A stretch of DNA of 24,390 nucleotides from a virus (IMGVR_UViG_3300037875_000601:1-24390); one strand, 5' to 3'; shown: positions 1 through 10,418, numbered from the stretch's first letter. Made by a program: numbers and translations. Notes: a model not told the origin generated them from the letters alone.

Positions 1-2494
1 TTTTAATCTTATATACAGTCTTTTCATATTCCTGAATTTGTGTAGTTAAACTACTTGTAGCGGGGTAATTGTTAGCGGCTAGAGATGCACTTGCGGCTAC
101 AGCCGTTTCTATATTTGAAAGTTTAGTTTTGAAGTTTTTCAGTCTTTTATTGACCGATCCAAAATGTACAAAATTCGCGAATTTGGTATAATCGATGTTA
201 AGGTTAACGCTTTCATTACTGGAGCTTAGTATTAAATTTTCCAGAGTTGTAGAAACCGCATCGTCCGATGTAACCAATGTATTTCTAGTAACATACGATG
301 TTTCACCTCCAGCATATGGAGAATCGATATCGTTTAAATTCGGTTGACGCAAAACTACAGCATCAATTTTATCTTCTACGAATGGAATTAAAGTAATCTG
401 ATCTTTATGTGGTGGTGCCATTTCTTTGACAACATAACATAAATCTCCAACTTCTATATCACCAGATAGAGGCTCGTACAATTTATATACAATTGAATGT
501 GGATATTGGGCTACCGATTCGGCGTCCTTTTTATAGTTGGTAGTTAAATATAAGTCGTTATTTCCGAAGTTTAATAGTGTATTCAATTCGGATTTATCGC
601 CAGTTTTATATGTTATATGCCAATCTTCAAATGGCATGGTAGTTATTGGTTCTCCACCAATATGACCAACCGCAATAGCTGCAGCATTCCAATTATCTTT
701 AATTTTAAATTGATTGGTTGTAACGATTTCTTCAATCCCACTAACAAAATCAGCGTAAACTGGTGTAATGATTTCACTATCTGTAAAAAGATATTCTACT
801 TTTACATCAGATACCAAAACCGTTCCCTCGGTATCACCATATTGACCATAAAGTGATAATCTATTTTCACCATCCAAATCAAAATCAGCGGGTATGGTTA
901 TCAAATATTCAAAATCTTGCCATATATCTTTTTCATTGCTAAAATCGCTGGCACGGTTAAAACTTATATATTTAGAAGATTCCTTTTTAACCCATTGACA
1001 TTTCGCCAATGAATAACCACTATTGCCGATTTGCTCGATAAATTCTTTTCATTCCCAAATACCATCGTCTGATAATGTCCCCGCTTGGGATGCTGGGTTT
1101 TGAATATTAAATCCTTGAGGTGGATTAATTGGATTATCACTCAATGCATTCCTCCAATACTGAATATCCCCCACCGGATCATCCTCATCTGGATCATACG
1201 GATACCAATTTCCGGTCGGTGTATAATTTCCATCTGGAGTTTTCCTATCCCACATCCAATTGCCCAGAGGTGAAGTGTCACCAACAACCAAATCGTCGGT
1301 AATCGGTGGAGTATCTTCTACGGCGACATCGTGTTTAAGTAAAGCAACGATCCCCTTATTATAAACCGATGATTTTTGTTTAAAGGTCAATTTAATTTTA
1401 TCACCATGATTAACGCCCTTGGATGCCGGCGTTTTCATATATACAAATATTGGCATTGACCTACCAGCTACTCCAAATTGTGCATTCTGATCAATGAATT
1501 TTAATGCTATCCCTCCATCAGGACCTTCACTATTGACAATTTTAGCATGATTACCAGCCCATGGGTTGGGAACTCATCCAGCGAATCCGTATGAAATAAT
1601 CTCACCGGCGGCCCCAGTTAATTGAATTGCGTCACTTTGCAAACTTTGATCTCATCCTGTTTCATCGGCCGCTGTTCAGGGAGCTCCAGTATCATTAGCT
1701 ACAATACTAGAATCATTAAAATTAAAAGCGGCAATGGATTGATGACTGATTTCTTCACCAATTTTAAATACATTTTTAACAGTTAAAGTTCCACCAATCA
1801 TGGCATCAGAAACGCCCTCGTCAGTACCGTGCTTATCAAATTGCACCAGAGTTTCCAATATATTTGGAAATGTTATCCCGCCAGACCCATCATCTTTTAG
1901 TGACAAATATTTATTTTCATCCGTATATAATCTAGAAAATTCACTCTTATAGGAATCCAAATTAATATTCAATGGGATCAATCGCAATTCCGTTTTATTG
2001 GAAGAAATAGCCTGAATGTAATATTTTAAATCTTGAATTTCCAATTCTTCCACATATTGAGTATCACCCTTTTCTCCAAGATAAATTTTACCATCATCGT
2101 CGACCCAATATGGTTGTGCCGACTGGCCAGTTATTCAACTCGGTCCAGAATATACTTCACCTTCATGATCCTGAGTATTTCTAGTTAATACATACTCATC
2201 ATTTCCAGCAACATATCTCAAAAAATTATACTCAACTTTATAATCACCAGACAAAAATCCCAAGCGCCTTAAATCGTCACCAGGTTTCAACTTGATACCA
2301 TTATTTACATCATAGTCAGAAATCTTGCTAGATTTGATGATATTGTCATCCATATCATACACATGAATTTCCACATGATCTTTATTTGGCAATGATCCAA
2401 ATATAGGGCTGTTCCACAATTGATTTTCACCTACTATGTGGCCACCACCGGCTTTGAGTACCTTAAAATCTTTTTTATTTAAACGAGTTGTCAT
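1..2494 (-). CDS. Long virion structural protein, 3' end beyond window, five in-frame TGA codons
   Basis: The reading frame starts at 2494 and is still open at the left edge, giving at least 831 residues. The standard code would break it at TGA codons 120, 273, 281, 307 and 482 (positions 2135, 1676, 1652, 1574, 1049). With TGA as Trp it is continuous. The protein is rich in Asn, Asp and Gly and predicted beta strand, with no enzyme motif that I recognise. The last visible ~120 residues contain a NIDYTKFANFVHF stretch and a basic, helical NKRLKNFKTKLSNIET stretch. From memory, similar stretches occur in long structural proteins downstream of gp6 in T4-like jumbo phages. Its ATG overlaps the upstream TAA by one base, so it belongs to the late virion operon. 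A role in the baseplate periphery or fibre attachment is inferred from position only. Confidence 0.8.
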
Positions 2495-2799
2495 TACAAT
2501 TCCCTTATTTCACGATCAATAATCAAATCACGTGTTTCACCTGTTTTTATGTTTGGTGTTCTATTTGACACTACAACTTCTTGCCACGGCCCCTGTTTCC
2601 CCAACTGAGTTTCTGGGTCTTCATATGAAATAAACATATCGGCATTATCACGAAGTTCAAATGTCCCATTTGGATTAGACCCCGAAACGGAGTATTGAAT
2701 CCTTTGTTGTTCCATCATATACTCATACTCAACATATTCAGCATTTTCCATCTCTTGGAAATATGGATTATTTTCTAATTCTTTCAATGTATATGGCAT
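2494..2799 (-). CDS. Small virion-module protein, unknown function
   Basis: 101 residues, acidic, with a Tyr/Glu/Met-rich helical N-terminal part (residues about 5-37) followed by a more beta-like C-terminal part. It ends in TAA and its single Trp is TGG. I recognise no domain. Both ends overlap their neighbours by one base (TAATG junctions), so it is translationally coupled between the DNRLRE-type virion protein and the long structural protein. This suggests a minor baseplate or tail-fibre connector or chaperone, but that is inference from position alone. Confidence 0.75.
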   Translation of the reverse strand: MPYTLKELENNPYFQEMENAEYVEYEYMMEQQRIQYSVSGSNPNGTFELRDNADMFISYEDPETQLGKQGPWQEVVVSNRTPNIKTGETRDLIIDREIREL

Positions 2800-3884
2800 T
2801 ATCTAACCACCCGAAAATTCCAGTTTTCATCGAAATATTGAACTGTTTCACCGGCCGTATTACTGCCACTAACTACCTTAAACAGTACCCGGTAATGCCT
2901 CTCAGGTTGCAAACCATCAAGCCACAAGTTGAAGTAGTTACCCGTACTATCGCAACTCACCTTTGAATAATTATCAAACGGAATTATGATGTCTTCGGTA
3001 TATGAATCCCTAATGGAATAATAAGTACTGGCACTTGGTAGTGTCTTTACTATTGTAGAATCAGTAGATGCTGTTGCCCAAGTTCTTGTTGGAAATCGTT
3101 CTTTTCCAACCAATCTAATTTTTGTCTTGCCAGTCTGTTTATATTCTGATCTAAAACTTTTGGTATAAACATTCATGTCGTCCAAATTTGCACCTGTCAA
3201 TGCAGATAATGATCCAGTACTTCAGCTGGAATCATCCCAAGCCACTTCCAATTTTGGAGGATAAACCGAATTGGTATCTCTTGAGAAAAAATTGAAATTG
3301 CCCAATGAAGTCGTGCTGGCTTCATCAGAAACACTTCTTTTCAGCATAAGTCCGGCATTGGGAATAGTACCGTCTAATCATTTATTGACAATATCAGTAA
3401 CATCCATTCTCAAGTCAGTAGTTTCCAAACTAAATGATTGTGAACCTACATAGCCACTACCACTATACCATGTTCCACCACTTGTAAGTGATCCACTTAC
3501 CCACGTACTGCCCCCAGTAAGACCATCCGTATATGCTCAACTTGAACCTTCCGTAGTAACGGGATCATCATATAATGTGCCCTGACCCATAGACCAACTT
3601 TTGCTCACAGGATAGGTGTATAATGATTGCTCCACCTGCAATTCCGTCGGGTTGGCGTCATATAAATTCAAATAAAATTTTCTACTTGAAGGAATAGTAC
3701 CGTTTACTATTGAACTGGAAATTGTGGTTAAATCAAATTGAATTATTGATCTTGAAAGTTTGATAACCGAACCATCTGGGTTCATATCCTTACGAACTTC
3801 CAGCACTTCATCAAGTCCAGTATTCATACTAGCTGATGCTTCATATAGTGTATTGTCTTTAGTTGCGAATGTGAAAAAATGCAT
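2799..3884 (-). CDS. Virion protein with a DNRLRE-like domain, three in-frame TGA codons
   Basis: 361 residues, read through TGA codons at 116, 169 and 221 (3537, 3378, 3222). Under the standard code it would be split into pieces with no proper start. Residues about 1-195 carry features of the DNRLRE (disaggregatase-related) beta-sandwich family: IIQFDLTTI near 48-55, a SWSMGQGT block near 96-103, and a DVTDIVNKWLDG block at 161-172 whose Trp is the TGA codon. The C-terminal half is beta-rich with no family I can name. DNRLRE domains are found in surface and carbohydrate-related proteins, so a receptor- or glycan-facing role at the baseplate is plausible. It ends in TAA and overlaps the neighbouring genes by one base on each side. 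The domain call is from motif memory and not a profile search. Confidence 0.8.
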
Positions 3885-5869
3885 TAAATACTCCCGATTA
3901 CTTTCCCTTGTATATCCGTGTTGGCGAACTTGAGCTCAAAAATGGAAGGGTCAAGGGATGGATATACCACACCATTTTTAGTAGCACTGTCAATGTCATA
4001 TATATTGCCAGAGTAATTGCTAGCCTTATCCCATTTATTAGTAATAACAACGGGTAGTCCCATTGGATTTCCATCGGCTGGAGGAACTATTGATCCCACT
4101 CCCTCTACCAATGATAATAAATAAGTAATATCCGATACGATAATAGGCTGATTCATCTGCCATTTATCTACATCAAAATATCCCTTTACCGCCTCAATAC
4201 ATCTCAACAATACCTCATTTTTATTGTAATTCCGTTTAGTAATAATTGAAAATTTGACTCCAACATTTATTACCCAAGCGGTTTTAATATTAATGGCATC
4301 TGTAATCATTCTATATTGTCCCATATACGTTTTCAAATTTTGCTTAACGGCTTCATTCAGGGGAACTAAATATTTATTATTATCAAATCCCAAAGTGTAC
4401 AAATTCAGCGCCATTGGATTTGGAATTCTATTTGTCATTTTTCTAGCCAAACTTTGTACTGGATTCCCAACGTCATCTTCCGTAATAAGTGAATCCATGT
4501 CTAATGCAGCGTTATTAGCTCCAGTTAATTGATCATCTTGGACAATATAAACTTTAGCAATATTACCATATTTTGCTGGCAATGAATATGCTCTAACAAT
4601 ATAATCTTCCTTTGTTACAGCCCTCTGCTGAGCTTGAAAATACGCCAATGCGTTTTGTCTTATTTCATCAATGGATTCGGCACCCCTACCACCAGAAGCT
4701 GGTTCGGGATTTATAGCAGAAACTGAATCCTTGGCATCTTGTACCAACGCGGACGATAAATTTTCATCGTCTATTTCATAAGTTACCGCGGCAATACTAT
4801 TTATTTCATTTGAAACAACATTGTCTCCAATTCCACCACCATATGCATATTTAATAGTCAATGTAGTATTGGAAGGGGATAATCCGTATGTCCGAGTTGA
4901 TAAGAAATTTGATGGGTCGAATGCCGTATCCAAATAACTTGGACTACCTGGTAATGTAGAACCCACATTCTGCGGATTTGGTATAATTTCTTCATCTGGA
5001 TTATCCGATATTCCGGCTCCAAATTTGATCTCTGTTCTACTGTCCGATCTAATGAATGTAGTAAATCTCCGAGGAGTCTTTAATAATTTTAATAGATATG
5101 GTGCATCGTTATTGTACTGTGATAATTCAGGATCATTAGCGGCTTCATTTTCCATATCTTCAAATACTGTATCTTGGGCTAAAAATGGAACTTCTGTTCA
5201 AGAATTTCCATCACTGTCCGTAACACTAATAATTTCTGTTATATTCTCATTGGCCAAAGCGATTTTTGAATATTTTTCAGCCGTTGTAAATGTGAAGTAT
5301 TCAGTAGTTATATTTCCACTATAAACAGACGTGGATTTCTTCAATAAATATTTTGAAGGTAAATTGGTAGCTCCATCAGTTTCCAATACCGTTATTGTCA
5401 TTGGATCATAAGAACTTGAAAATTTAAAATTAACATCACCACCAGCCCTAAAGGTTATCCCATTACTGGATTTCATTTCAAGTCCAGTCAAATTCAATGT
5501 ATATCTCATATCGGGTGCCACCGTTGTAATATTACCAATAGCGGGAACCGTTTGAAATACATTAACATTGGTCGACGCTGGTGTAACAATTTTAGGTTTG
5601 TAACCCATAGATTGTACAGCTTCATATACAATACGTTTTTCTTCAGCATACGCCAATAATGATTCTTTAAAATTGGAGTCAATATAATATGACAACACAT
5701 CCCCAACATATGATATCAATTCAATGAACATCATTCCCGGATCACTTTCATTAAAATCGTTGTAAGTGTTGGGGAAGTATATTTTAGCAAATTCAATTAG
5801 ATCATTTCTGAATGAACTAAAGTCTTTTGAAAGGTACTTCACATCTTTTGATACATTCTTTTTAGCCAT
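3884..5869 (-). CDS. gp6: Baseplate wedge protein, T4 gp6 / gpJ-like
   Basis: 661 residues, joined across one TGA at codon 224 (5198-5200). The N-terminal pattern (KDVKYLSKDFSSFRNDLIEFAKIYFP, then NDFNESDPGMMFIELISYVGDVLSYYID, residues about 9-65) is typical of the gp6/gpJ family, which builds the baseplate wedge and iris in contractile-tail phages. A later segment resembling QQRAVTKEDYIVRAYSLPAKYGNIAKVYIV also fits gpJ-like proteins. The ATG shares one base with the TAA of the gp25-like gene, the usual 25-6 order in T4-like phages. It ends in TAA. The only uncertainty is the residue at codon 224, where Trp is assumed. Confidence 0.92.
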
Positions 5870-6288
5870 TAATACTCTCCTGTTTCGAACGTAAGCGCGA
5901 TTTGTTCTTCCGTTTCGGGGTTTAATGTTATTGAAAAAGTTAAAACTACTCCAACTTGATTTCCACGCCGTTCGTCAAATTTAACATCTACATTCTGTAT
6001 ATTCACATATGGAAGTCAAACGCTCGTAACATTCAATATTTCTTCTTCAATTGCCAATGACATATCAGATTCAACCATAGGTTCGAATAACAATCTATGT
6101 AAATTCGATCCAAAATTTGGTTGCATTACTCTTTCACCACGTATGGTGAGAAGAAGATTCTTCAAATTTGTTGACGCCTGCTGTAAATTGGTTTTGGTTT
6201 GCTTAAAAGCACTTTGGGTGCCCCTTCCTAATGGAAAAGACAATCCAATTCAAGTATCAGGATTTAAGTCGTTTTCTCTTGCTCCCAT
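5869..6288 (-). CDS. gp25: Baseplate wedge protein, T4 gp25 family, two in-frame TGA codons
   Basis: 139 residues from an ATG at 6288 to a TAA that overlaps the next start. Two TGA codons are read through: codon 13 (6250-6252) and codon 91 (6016-6018). Family features are clear: SFPLGRGTQSAF (17-28), then LLLTIRGERVMQPNFGSNL (45-63), the gp25/GPW signature. Codon 91 lies in a VTSVWLPYVNI context; from memory, related phage proteins have Trp before LPY, which supports TGA = Trp. The protein forms part of the inner wedge that joins the hub and starts sheath contraction. Using the standard code, the first ATG would be at 6243 and both ends would be lost. Confidence 0.92.
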
Positions 6289-6310
6289 TTTAGTTTCCTA
6301 TTTTTAGTAT

Positions 6311-6592
6311 TTATTTTATTTTCTTTTTGCCCATAATAGAACTTTTTATATAATCAAAAACGGCAGGTTCTCGTTTACCTTTCTGTTTTTCCATTACGGC
6401 ATTGAACTCTTTTACGCTGTAATGTTTATTTAACCAATTCAAAATTGGAGCTGGTGCCATTCCAGCCTTTTGCCCAATTTCCTTCGCAATTGATTTAAAA
6501 TCCGATGTATTATCAAGCCCCTCAAAATCATACGCTTCATTCAAAGCTTGAATCTCTTCTCTAACGATTTGCCTTAATTCCGATTTTTTCAC
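6311..6592 (-). CDS. Small MKKSEL-leader protein, unknown function (paralogue-like leader 1)
   Basis: 93 residues, basic and helical, with no Trp, ending in TAA. The first ~20 residues (MKKSELRQIVREEIQALNE) closely resemble the N-terminus of the next gene upstream. The rest differs and contains a KEIGQKAGMAPAPILNWLNKHYSVKEFNAVME segment that could form a small helical domain. From memory, MKKSEL-(K/R)-x-I-(V/I)-R-E-E-I leaders recur at the start of many phage proteins, but I know of no assigned function. It sits between tail-spike and wedge genes in the late operon. Confidence 0.75.
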   Translation of the reverse strand: MKKSELRQIVREEIQALNEAYDFEGLDNTSDFKSIAKEIGQKAGMAPAPILNWLNKHYSVKEFNAVMEKQKGKREPAVFDYIKSSIMGKKKIK

Positions 6593-6602
6593 TTAAATTC
6601 TC

Positions 6603-7094
6603 CTATTTTTTAAATTTTTTCACTAATGCGCTATAATCCCGTGTTAGCGCGTTGGACAGTGCCTCAGGAACTTCTTCACTGGTAGTTCCCATGGATTTTA
6701 AAGTGTGTGCAGCGGCTATATTTCGTTTGGTTTCGTCGTCGGTTCCAACTTGACCAGTTAAACCAGTTAATTCAGCCATACGGCTTCTATCAAATACGCC
6801 ACCACCGAGTGTCTCATATTCATCGGATGGAACGCCCCCATTTGTCTCATTTAAAATTTGATTGAGCACTGGGTCTTCAACATAATTTTCCAGCTTTCTT
6901 TTTGGATTTGGTTTGGGTCGGGTGACATTTTCATCTAATAAAGAATTATTTTCTACGAATGAATCTTTACCCTTATCAATAAATATCTCCGTTAATTGTT
7001 TTCGGACCGCCATATTGACTTGTTTTTTCACATTTGTTTTAATTTCTTTTCGTACCACTTCTCTGATAATTGAAACTAATTCTGATTTTTTCAT
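6603..7094 (-). CDS. Small MKKSEL-leader protein, unknown function (paralogue-like leader 2)
   Basis: 163 residues, ending in TAG, preceded by a strong Shine-Dalgarno site (AAAGGAG about 8 bases before the ATG). The N-terminal leader (MKKSELVSIIREVVRKEI) matches that of the downstream gene. It is followed by a basic helical segment, a low-complexity linker with PKPNPKRKLE, and a Gly-rich patch (YETLGGGVFDRSRMAELTG, about residues 93-112). There is no Trp and no in-frame TGA. I recognise no domain; a minor virion or assembly protein is possible from its location. Confidence 0.78.
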   Translation of the reverse strand: MKKSELVSIIREVVRKEIKTNVKKQVNMAVRKQLTEIFIDKGKDSFVENNSLLDENVTRPKPNPKRKLENYVEDPVLNQILNETNGGVPSDEYETLGGGVFDRSRMAELTGLTGQVGTDDETKRNIAAAHTLKSMGTTSEEVPEALSNALTRDYSALVKKFKK

Positions 7095-7110
7095 AATATA
7101 CTCCTTTGTT

Positions 7111-7563
7111 CTATGATCATGGAAGCGGGACTGGTGTCACCGGAGTTCCTGATAAATAAATTCCTGTTCTAAATCAAACATCAATGATTGTCGCCATACT
7201 GTTGGCAACTACTGATGCGGGTGCTCCACTCATTCCAATTGGAATTATTGGTGCAAATAATAATGGTGTAACTGGAGGAACATTTGGACCTCCCGTTCCT
7301 GGGATTGACGACGCTACTACAGCGAATTGTAAAAATGCCGCTTGTAATAATGGCAATGCTCCAGCTGGTGGAAACTTGGGACCTATCGTTGCAACAAATG
7401 CAGATTTGGCCCCAGCTAGATTACCCCCCGCGATTGGAAATAATGCCTGTTGAAAATATCCACCTAGGGCATCGGCTCAAGCTTGGGGCGTAACGTCTTT
7501 CCCCGCTTCCATTGTCATCAAATCTGTTAAATTCTGTGCTAATATTGGTTGTAATAATGGCAT
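7111..7563 (-). CDS. Small hydrophobic tail-module protein, three in-frame TGA codons
   Basis: 150 residues from an ATG at 7563, two bases after the TAA of the spike gene, to a TAG at 7111. TGA occurs at codons 29, 130 and 149 (7477, 7174, 7117). The central region is rich in Ala, Pro, Gly and hydrophobic residues (for example LPLLQAAFLQFAVVASSIPG and PPVTPLLFAPIIPIGMSG), and the C-terminus is SGTPVTPVPLPWS. It has no signal-peptide-like start. Its place next to the spike suggests a tail-tip or spike-associated part. I do not recognise the family. A plus-strand ORF over the same bases is a shadow. Confidence 0.78.
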
Positions 7564-7565
7564 TA

Positions 7566-8678
7566 TTAAAGTGTCTTATTCTGTGGACTCAACATTTGAG
7601 CCAATCTAGTTTTTATACCCGCAAACTGTGCCGCATTAACTGGAGGACCACTTGGGCCAACACCAGTTGGAACGGTTGTTTGTGTAATAGCATCTATTAA
7701 TTCTTCTAGCAATCCCAACAACGCGTCTCCCAATACAATAGGTTCTGTGGCGTCATCTGATCCCAATTTTATTTCTGGTGATTCAACTACCATCTTAGTA
7801 GTGGCACCAATGACAACATTATTATTGGACAATATTCCAATATCTCCACCGTTCTTAGTATTAAATATCAACTTATCAGAATTTAGTATAATTTGTTTAC
7901 CTTCATTTAGAGCTGGGATTAACGCACTTGGATACCCCTGAATAATCGTACTTTCTTCATCGGATAACATTCATATTGAAGATGCATCGGCGTCTAAATT
8001 TTCATCTATTGGTTTATGCAATACAGACTCGGTATCACTTTTTACGGAGGCCAGTCCAGCATGGTCGGCATCTAATAAATGACCAACTGAAATTTTAATA
8101 TTCGGTGATAGATTCGTTTCTAAACCATTTTTCCCAAAACGGATTCCCTGACCAAATCTGCCATTGAATAGTATGTCACCCTCATACGGTCACAATTGTC
8201 TAATATCCGTATTTACGGTAAAAGTTTCACCAATTGAAAAATCTTCAATATCTTTGAAATTCGAGCTTATTCCGGGGATGGAATTGGCATTAACCGATGC
8301 GTTTATATTTAATTTTTGAGTATAAAATCTAGAATAGAGATAATCTGCAACAATGACATATTCACCCTTTAATGGATATTCCTTGATGTTGGTGTCGAGT
8401 GGATATATTCATTGTAATTCTTCAATATCCTTGCCACGTTCATCGTGAATAAGCCGTGCCTTTATAGAACCCATTAATGAATAATTTTTAGAACCATCTG
8501 GAAAATCGGGAATATCTGCCTCATCTAACAAAACCTCTAATACTTCAGCGACTTCCAATTCATAGAATTCACTGGAAAATTCCCTAGCTTTTTGTAATTT
8601 ATAAACATCATTCAATGTAGTCATGCCCCCGCCGAATGCTGGGAGTGTGAATACTTTATTTGTTTTTCTATGTGCCAT
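7566..8678 (-). CDS. Baseplate hub spike, gp5/VgrG-like C-terminal region, three in-frame TGA codons
   Basis: 370 residues, joined across TGA codons 90, 163 and 236 (8409, 8190, 7971). Residues about 90-110 read WIYPLDTNIKEYPLKGEYVIV, a pattern like the OB-fold start of gp5-type spikes. The C-terminal region has regular beta-prism-like repeats (KQIILNSDKLIFNTKNGGDIGI, then VVIGATTKMVVESPEIKLGSDDATEPIVLGDALL) and ends with an amphipathic ELIDAITQTTVPTGVGPSG tail. This fits the central membrane-piercing spike of a contractile tail. There is no lysozyme domain, unlike T4 gp5. The start overlaps the end of the preceding gene by 11 bases; the stop is TAA. Confidence 0.83.
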
Positions 8679-9078
8679 CTACAAAATCCTTTGGTATTAT
8701 CTGTTCAACGTCCTTCATTGTACTGTCGGCCTTTTTCTTCAATTTATCCAATTCATTTGACGCGTCTTCGATTAATCGTTTCTTTTCATCATCGGATATT
8801 CCAAATTCCATTTCTGATCCGGATTTACCTTCAGCGGATATTAATTTTTGTATGATGCCAGCCAGCTTGATGAGATTTTCATCATTCTTAACTTTGATAT
8901 CAAAATATTCCTTAATGATAGGCACGATTGTAGCCGCGGACGATTTGTCCTTTATTAATTCGGCCACCTTGGCAATTAATAATTCCAGCTGCTGTTTATT
9001 CTCAGTACTATTTGTATAGATGTCCTCAAATAAACTTGACAAAGTTTTGTCTTTAAAAATTTCATATTCATTGTTCAT
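8668..9078 (-). CDS. Helical protein at the head of the late virion operon, unknown function
   Basis: 136 residues, almost entirely predicted helix, acidic and Lys-rich, with coiled-coil-like heptads in about 105-125 (RLIEDASNELDKLKKKADSTMKD). It ends in TAG and overlaps the spike gene by 11 bases. A Shine-Dalgarno sequence (AGAGGACAG) precedes the ATG at 9078. It has no Trp and no in-frame TGA. It is the first gene after the sigma-gene terminator, so it heads the structural transcript. I recognise no named domain. Confidence 0.8.
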   Translation of the reverse strand: MNNEYEIFKDKTLSSLFEDIYTNSTENKQQLELLIAKVAELIKDKSSAATIVPIIKEYFDIKVKNDENLIKLAGIIQKLISAEGKSGSEMEFGISDDEKKRLIEDASNELDKLKKKADSTMKDVEQIIPKDFVDGT

Positions 9079-9100
9079 TTTCTGTCCTCTTAAGATGCGT

Positions 9101-9128
9101 ATTATAACTCAGTAATAAATATAGACAA
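9101..9128 (-). promoter_or_regulatory. Candidate promoter for the late virion operon
   Basis: On the minus strand TTGTCT (9123-9128) lies 16 bases before a perfect TATAAT (9101-9106). The site follows the terminator of the sigma gene and is 22 bases ahead of the first virion gene's ATG. It differs from the three repeated TATCTT promoters elsewhere in the window. It could be used by the host sigma factor or, given the AT-rich -10, by the phage gp55-like sigma. This rests on sequence pattern and location only. Confidence 0.4.
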
Positions 9129-9131
9129 AGC

Positions 9132-9161
9132 AAAAAAAGGGCCTTAAATAAATAAGGCCCT
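9132..9161 (-). terminator. Intrinsic terminator after the sigma factor gene
   Basis: The minus strand carries an 8-9 bp perfect hairpin (GGGCCTTA arms with a six-base loop) directly followed by a run of seven T. It sits 26 bases after the sigma factor stop codon and insulates the upstream transcript from the virion operon. Confidence 0.85.
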
Positions 9162-9186
9162 CAATAATTCCAATTGTTATCAAATT

Positions 9187-10074
9187 TTACAAAAATGACC
9201 CCGTTGTAGCGGTGTCAACATATCCAGTATTATTGAATTGCTTCAATAATTTTTCATTATGTTTCTTCATTATATTGATAATGCGGGTGATATGCTGAGT
9301 CTTGGAACCTGTCAATTCCCTAATCAGTACATACAAATATTTCTTGTTGAAATTCTCAATTTCATCACAGGTTTTCAATAAATATATTACCGAATCCGCC
9401 ACTCCAATATCCTTTTTCCGCTTAAATACTACTGTTAAATTGTTTTCCCAATACTCTATAAGGTAGTTGATAAATTCGGCTTTATCTTCCTTTAGATGAA
9501 CCTGCTTCTGCTCGGTAGTAACATTCCTAACAAAATCAATAACTTCAATACTGTCATGGATTTTCTTTTTAGCATAATTTCTGTTGTTATGCAAAATGAG
9601 ATAATTCTTAACCACTATACTGAAATACGAGAACGCTTTCCCTTTATGTGGTTTGTATTTGTGGATATTCATGATCAAAAATGATACCACTTCAGCCATA
9701 ACATCTTCTACTGGGATGTCAAAATAATAAAATTTGAAAGTGTGAATGATATTCTCTGCCAACTTATCAAATGCTGCAGCAATTTCATTTCTATAAATAA
9801 CATTCCGCTCTGAATGGGTGCGTACGTGATCATACTCGGCTTCCTTCAAGCATACATTACATACGTCGTCGATATTTACACTTTTAATTTCCTTAACCTT
9901 GGAATTAATTTGATCTTCTGTATAACCCATTTTGATTAAAATTTCGGACTTGGTATTGTACCAATCCGCTGGGTGAGAATTACAACATCTACTTAATCTC
10001 TCATTGTACCGGACAACCGCATCTTGGGTGTCCAATGTAAAATACATGTTACTCTTTTTCTTTTTTCTTGCCAT
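9187..10074 (-). CDS. Phage RNA polymerase sigma factor, T4 gp55-like late sigma
   Basis: 295 residues ending in TAA. The middle of the protein (about 95-170) looks like a sigma region 2: FDKLAENIIHTFKFYY, then DVMAEVVSFLIMNIHKYKPHKGKAFSYFSIVVKNYLILHNNR, a pattern shared with gp55-type phage late sigma factors that direct host RNA polymerase to late promoters. A C-terminal helical region (about 240-285) may be a region-4 remnant. The N-terminus has Cys/His pairs (C30, C31, H34; C72, C75) that could bind zinc. The gene ends the middle transcript and sits directly before the late virion operon. No in-frame TGA occurs; its two Trp codons are TGG. The gp55 assignment is from motif memory. Confidence 0.75.
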   Translation of the reverse strand: MARKKKKSNMYFTLDTQDAVVRYNERLSRCCNSHPADWYNTKSEILIKMGYTEDQINSKVKEIKSVNIDDVCNVCLKEAEYDHVRTHSERNVIYRNEIAAAFDKLAENIIHTFKFYYFDIPVEDVMAEVVSFLIMNIHKYKPHKGKAFSYFSIVVKNYLILHNNRNYAKKKIHDSIEVIDFVRNVTTEQKQVHLKEDKAEFINYLIEYWENNLTVVFKRKKDIGVADSVIYLLKTCDEIENFNKKYLYVLIRELTGSKTQHITRIINIMKKHNEKLLKQFNNTGYVDTATTGSFL

Positions 10075-10075
10075 T

Positions 10076-10417
10076 CTATTCCTCTACTAAATCTGATAAC
10101 ATTTCCACCACTTCTTTAATCTCATTAAAAACAAAACCTACTTCATCATCTGCTTCAAAAACTCCGGTGGAATCAATTCGTTCCAACTCCTGTTGGACAT
10201 TAATAATTTTTCCAGTAAATCCCTCGACCCACTGCTCTAAAAATAAATTCTTCTGAAATTGATTATATATGACATACCCCATTGCCATTATTATTAATAG
10301 GACACCAAATATCGCGATGCTCCACCAACCAATTCCTAAATATACGTTTATGACTAATAAATTAACCGCTAAAAATCACACGCCCCCAACACCAATTAAT
10401 ATTTCTTTTAAATTCAT
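10076..10417 (-). CDS. Small two-helix membrane protein, unknown function
   Basis: 113 residues from an ATG at 10417, one base after the stop of the HD gene and preceded by GGAGAAATAAG. One TGA is read at codon 14 (10376-10378) inside the first membrane segment. Under the standard code only the C-terminal 70 residues would be called. Two hydrophobic stretches (about 6-27 and 30-50) precede a soluble acidic tail with a RIDSTGVFEADDEVGFVF motif. From memory, a similar D-x-x-G-x-F-E-x-D-D-E-V-G motif is frequent in phage hypothetical proteins. It ends in TAG, two bases before the sigma start. Its role is unknown. Confidence 0.78.
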
Positions 10418-10418
10418 C

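Noticed and set aside
7184-7453. Plus-strand Gly/Pro/Ala-rich ORF opposite the small tail protein
   Set aside because: It has no ribosome site or family match and is the complement of a supported minus-strand gene in a uniformly minus-strand operon.
1049-9078. Tail genes degraded into pseudogenes by many premature stops
   Set aside because: All interruptions are TGA, none is TAA or TAG or a frameshift, and each frame continues with family-consistent sequence. Recoding explains all of them at once.
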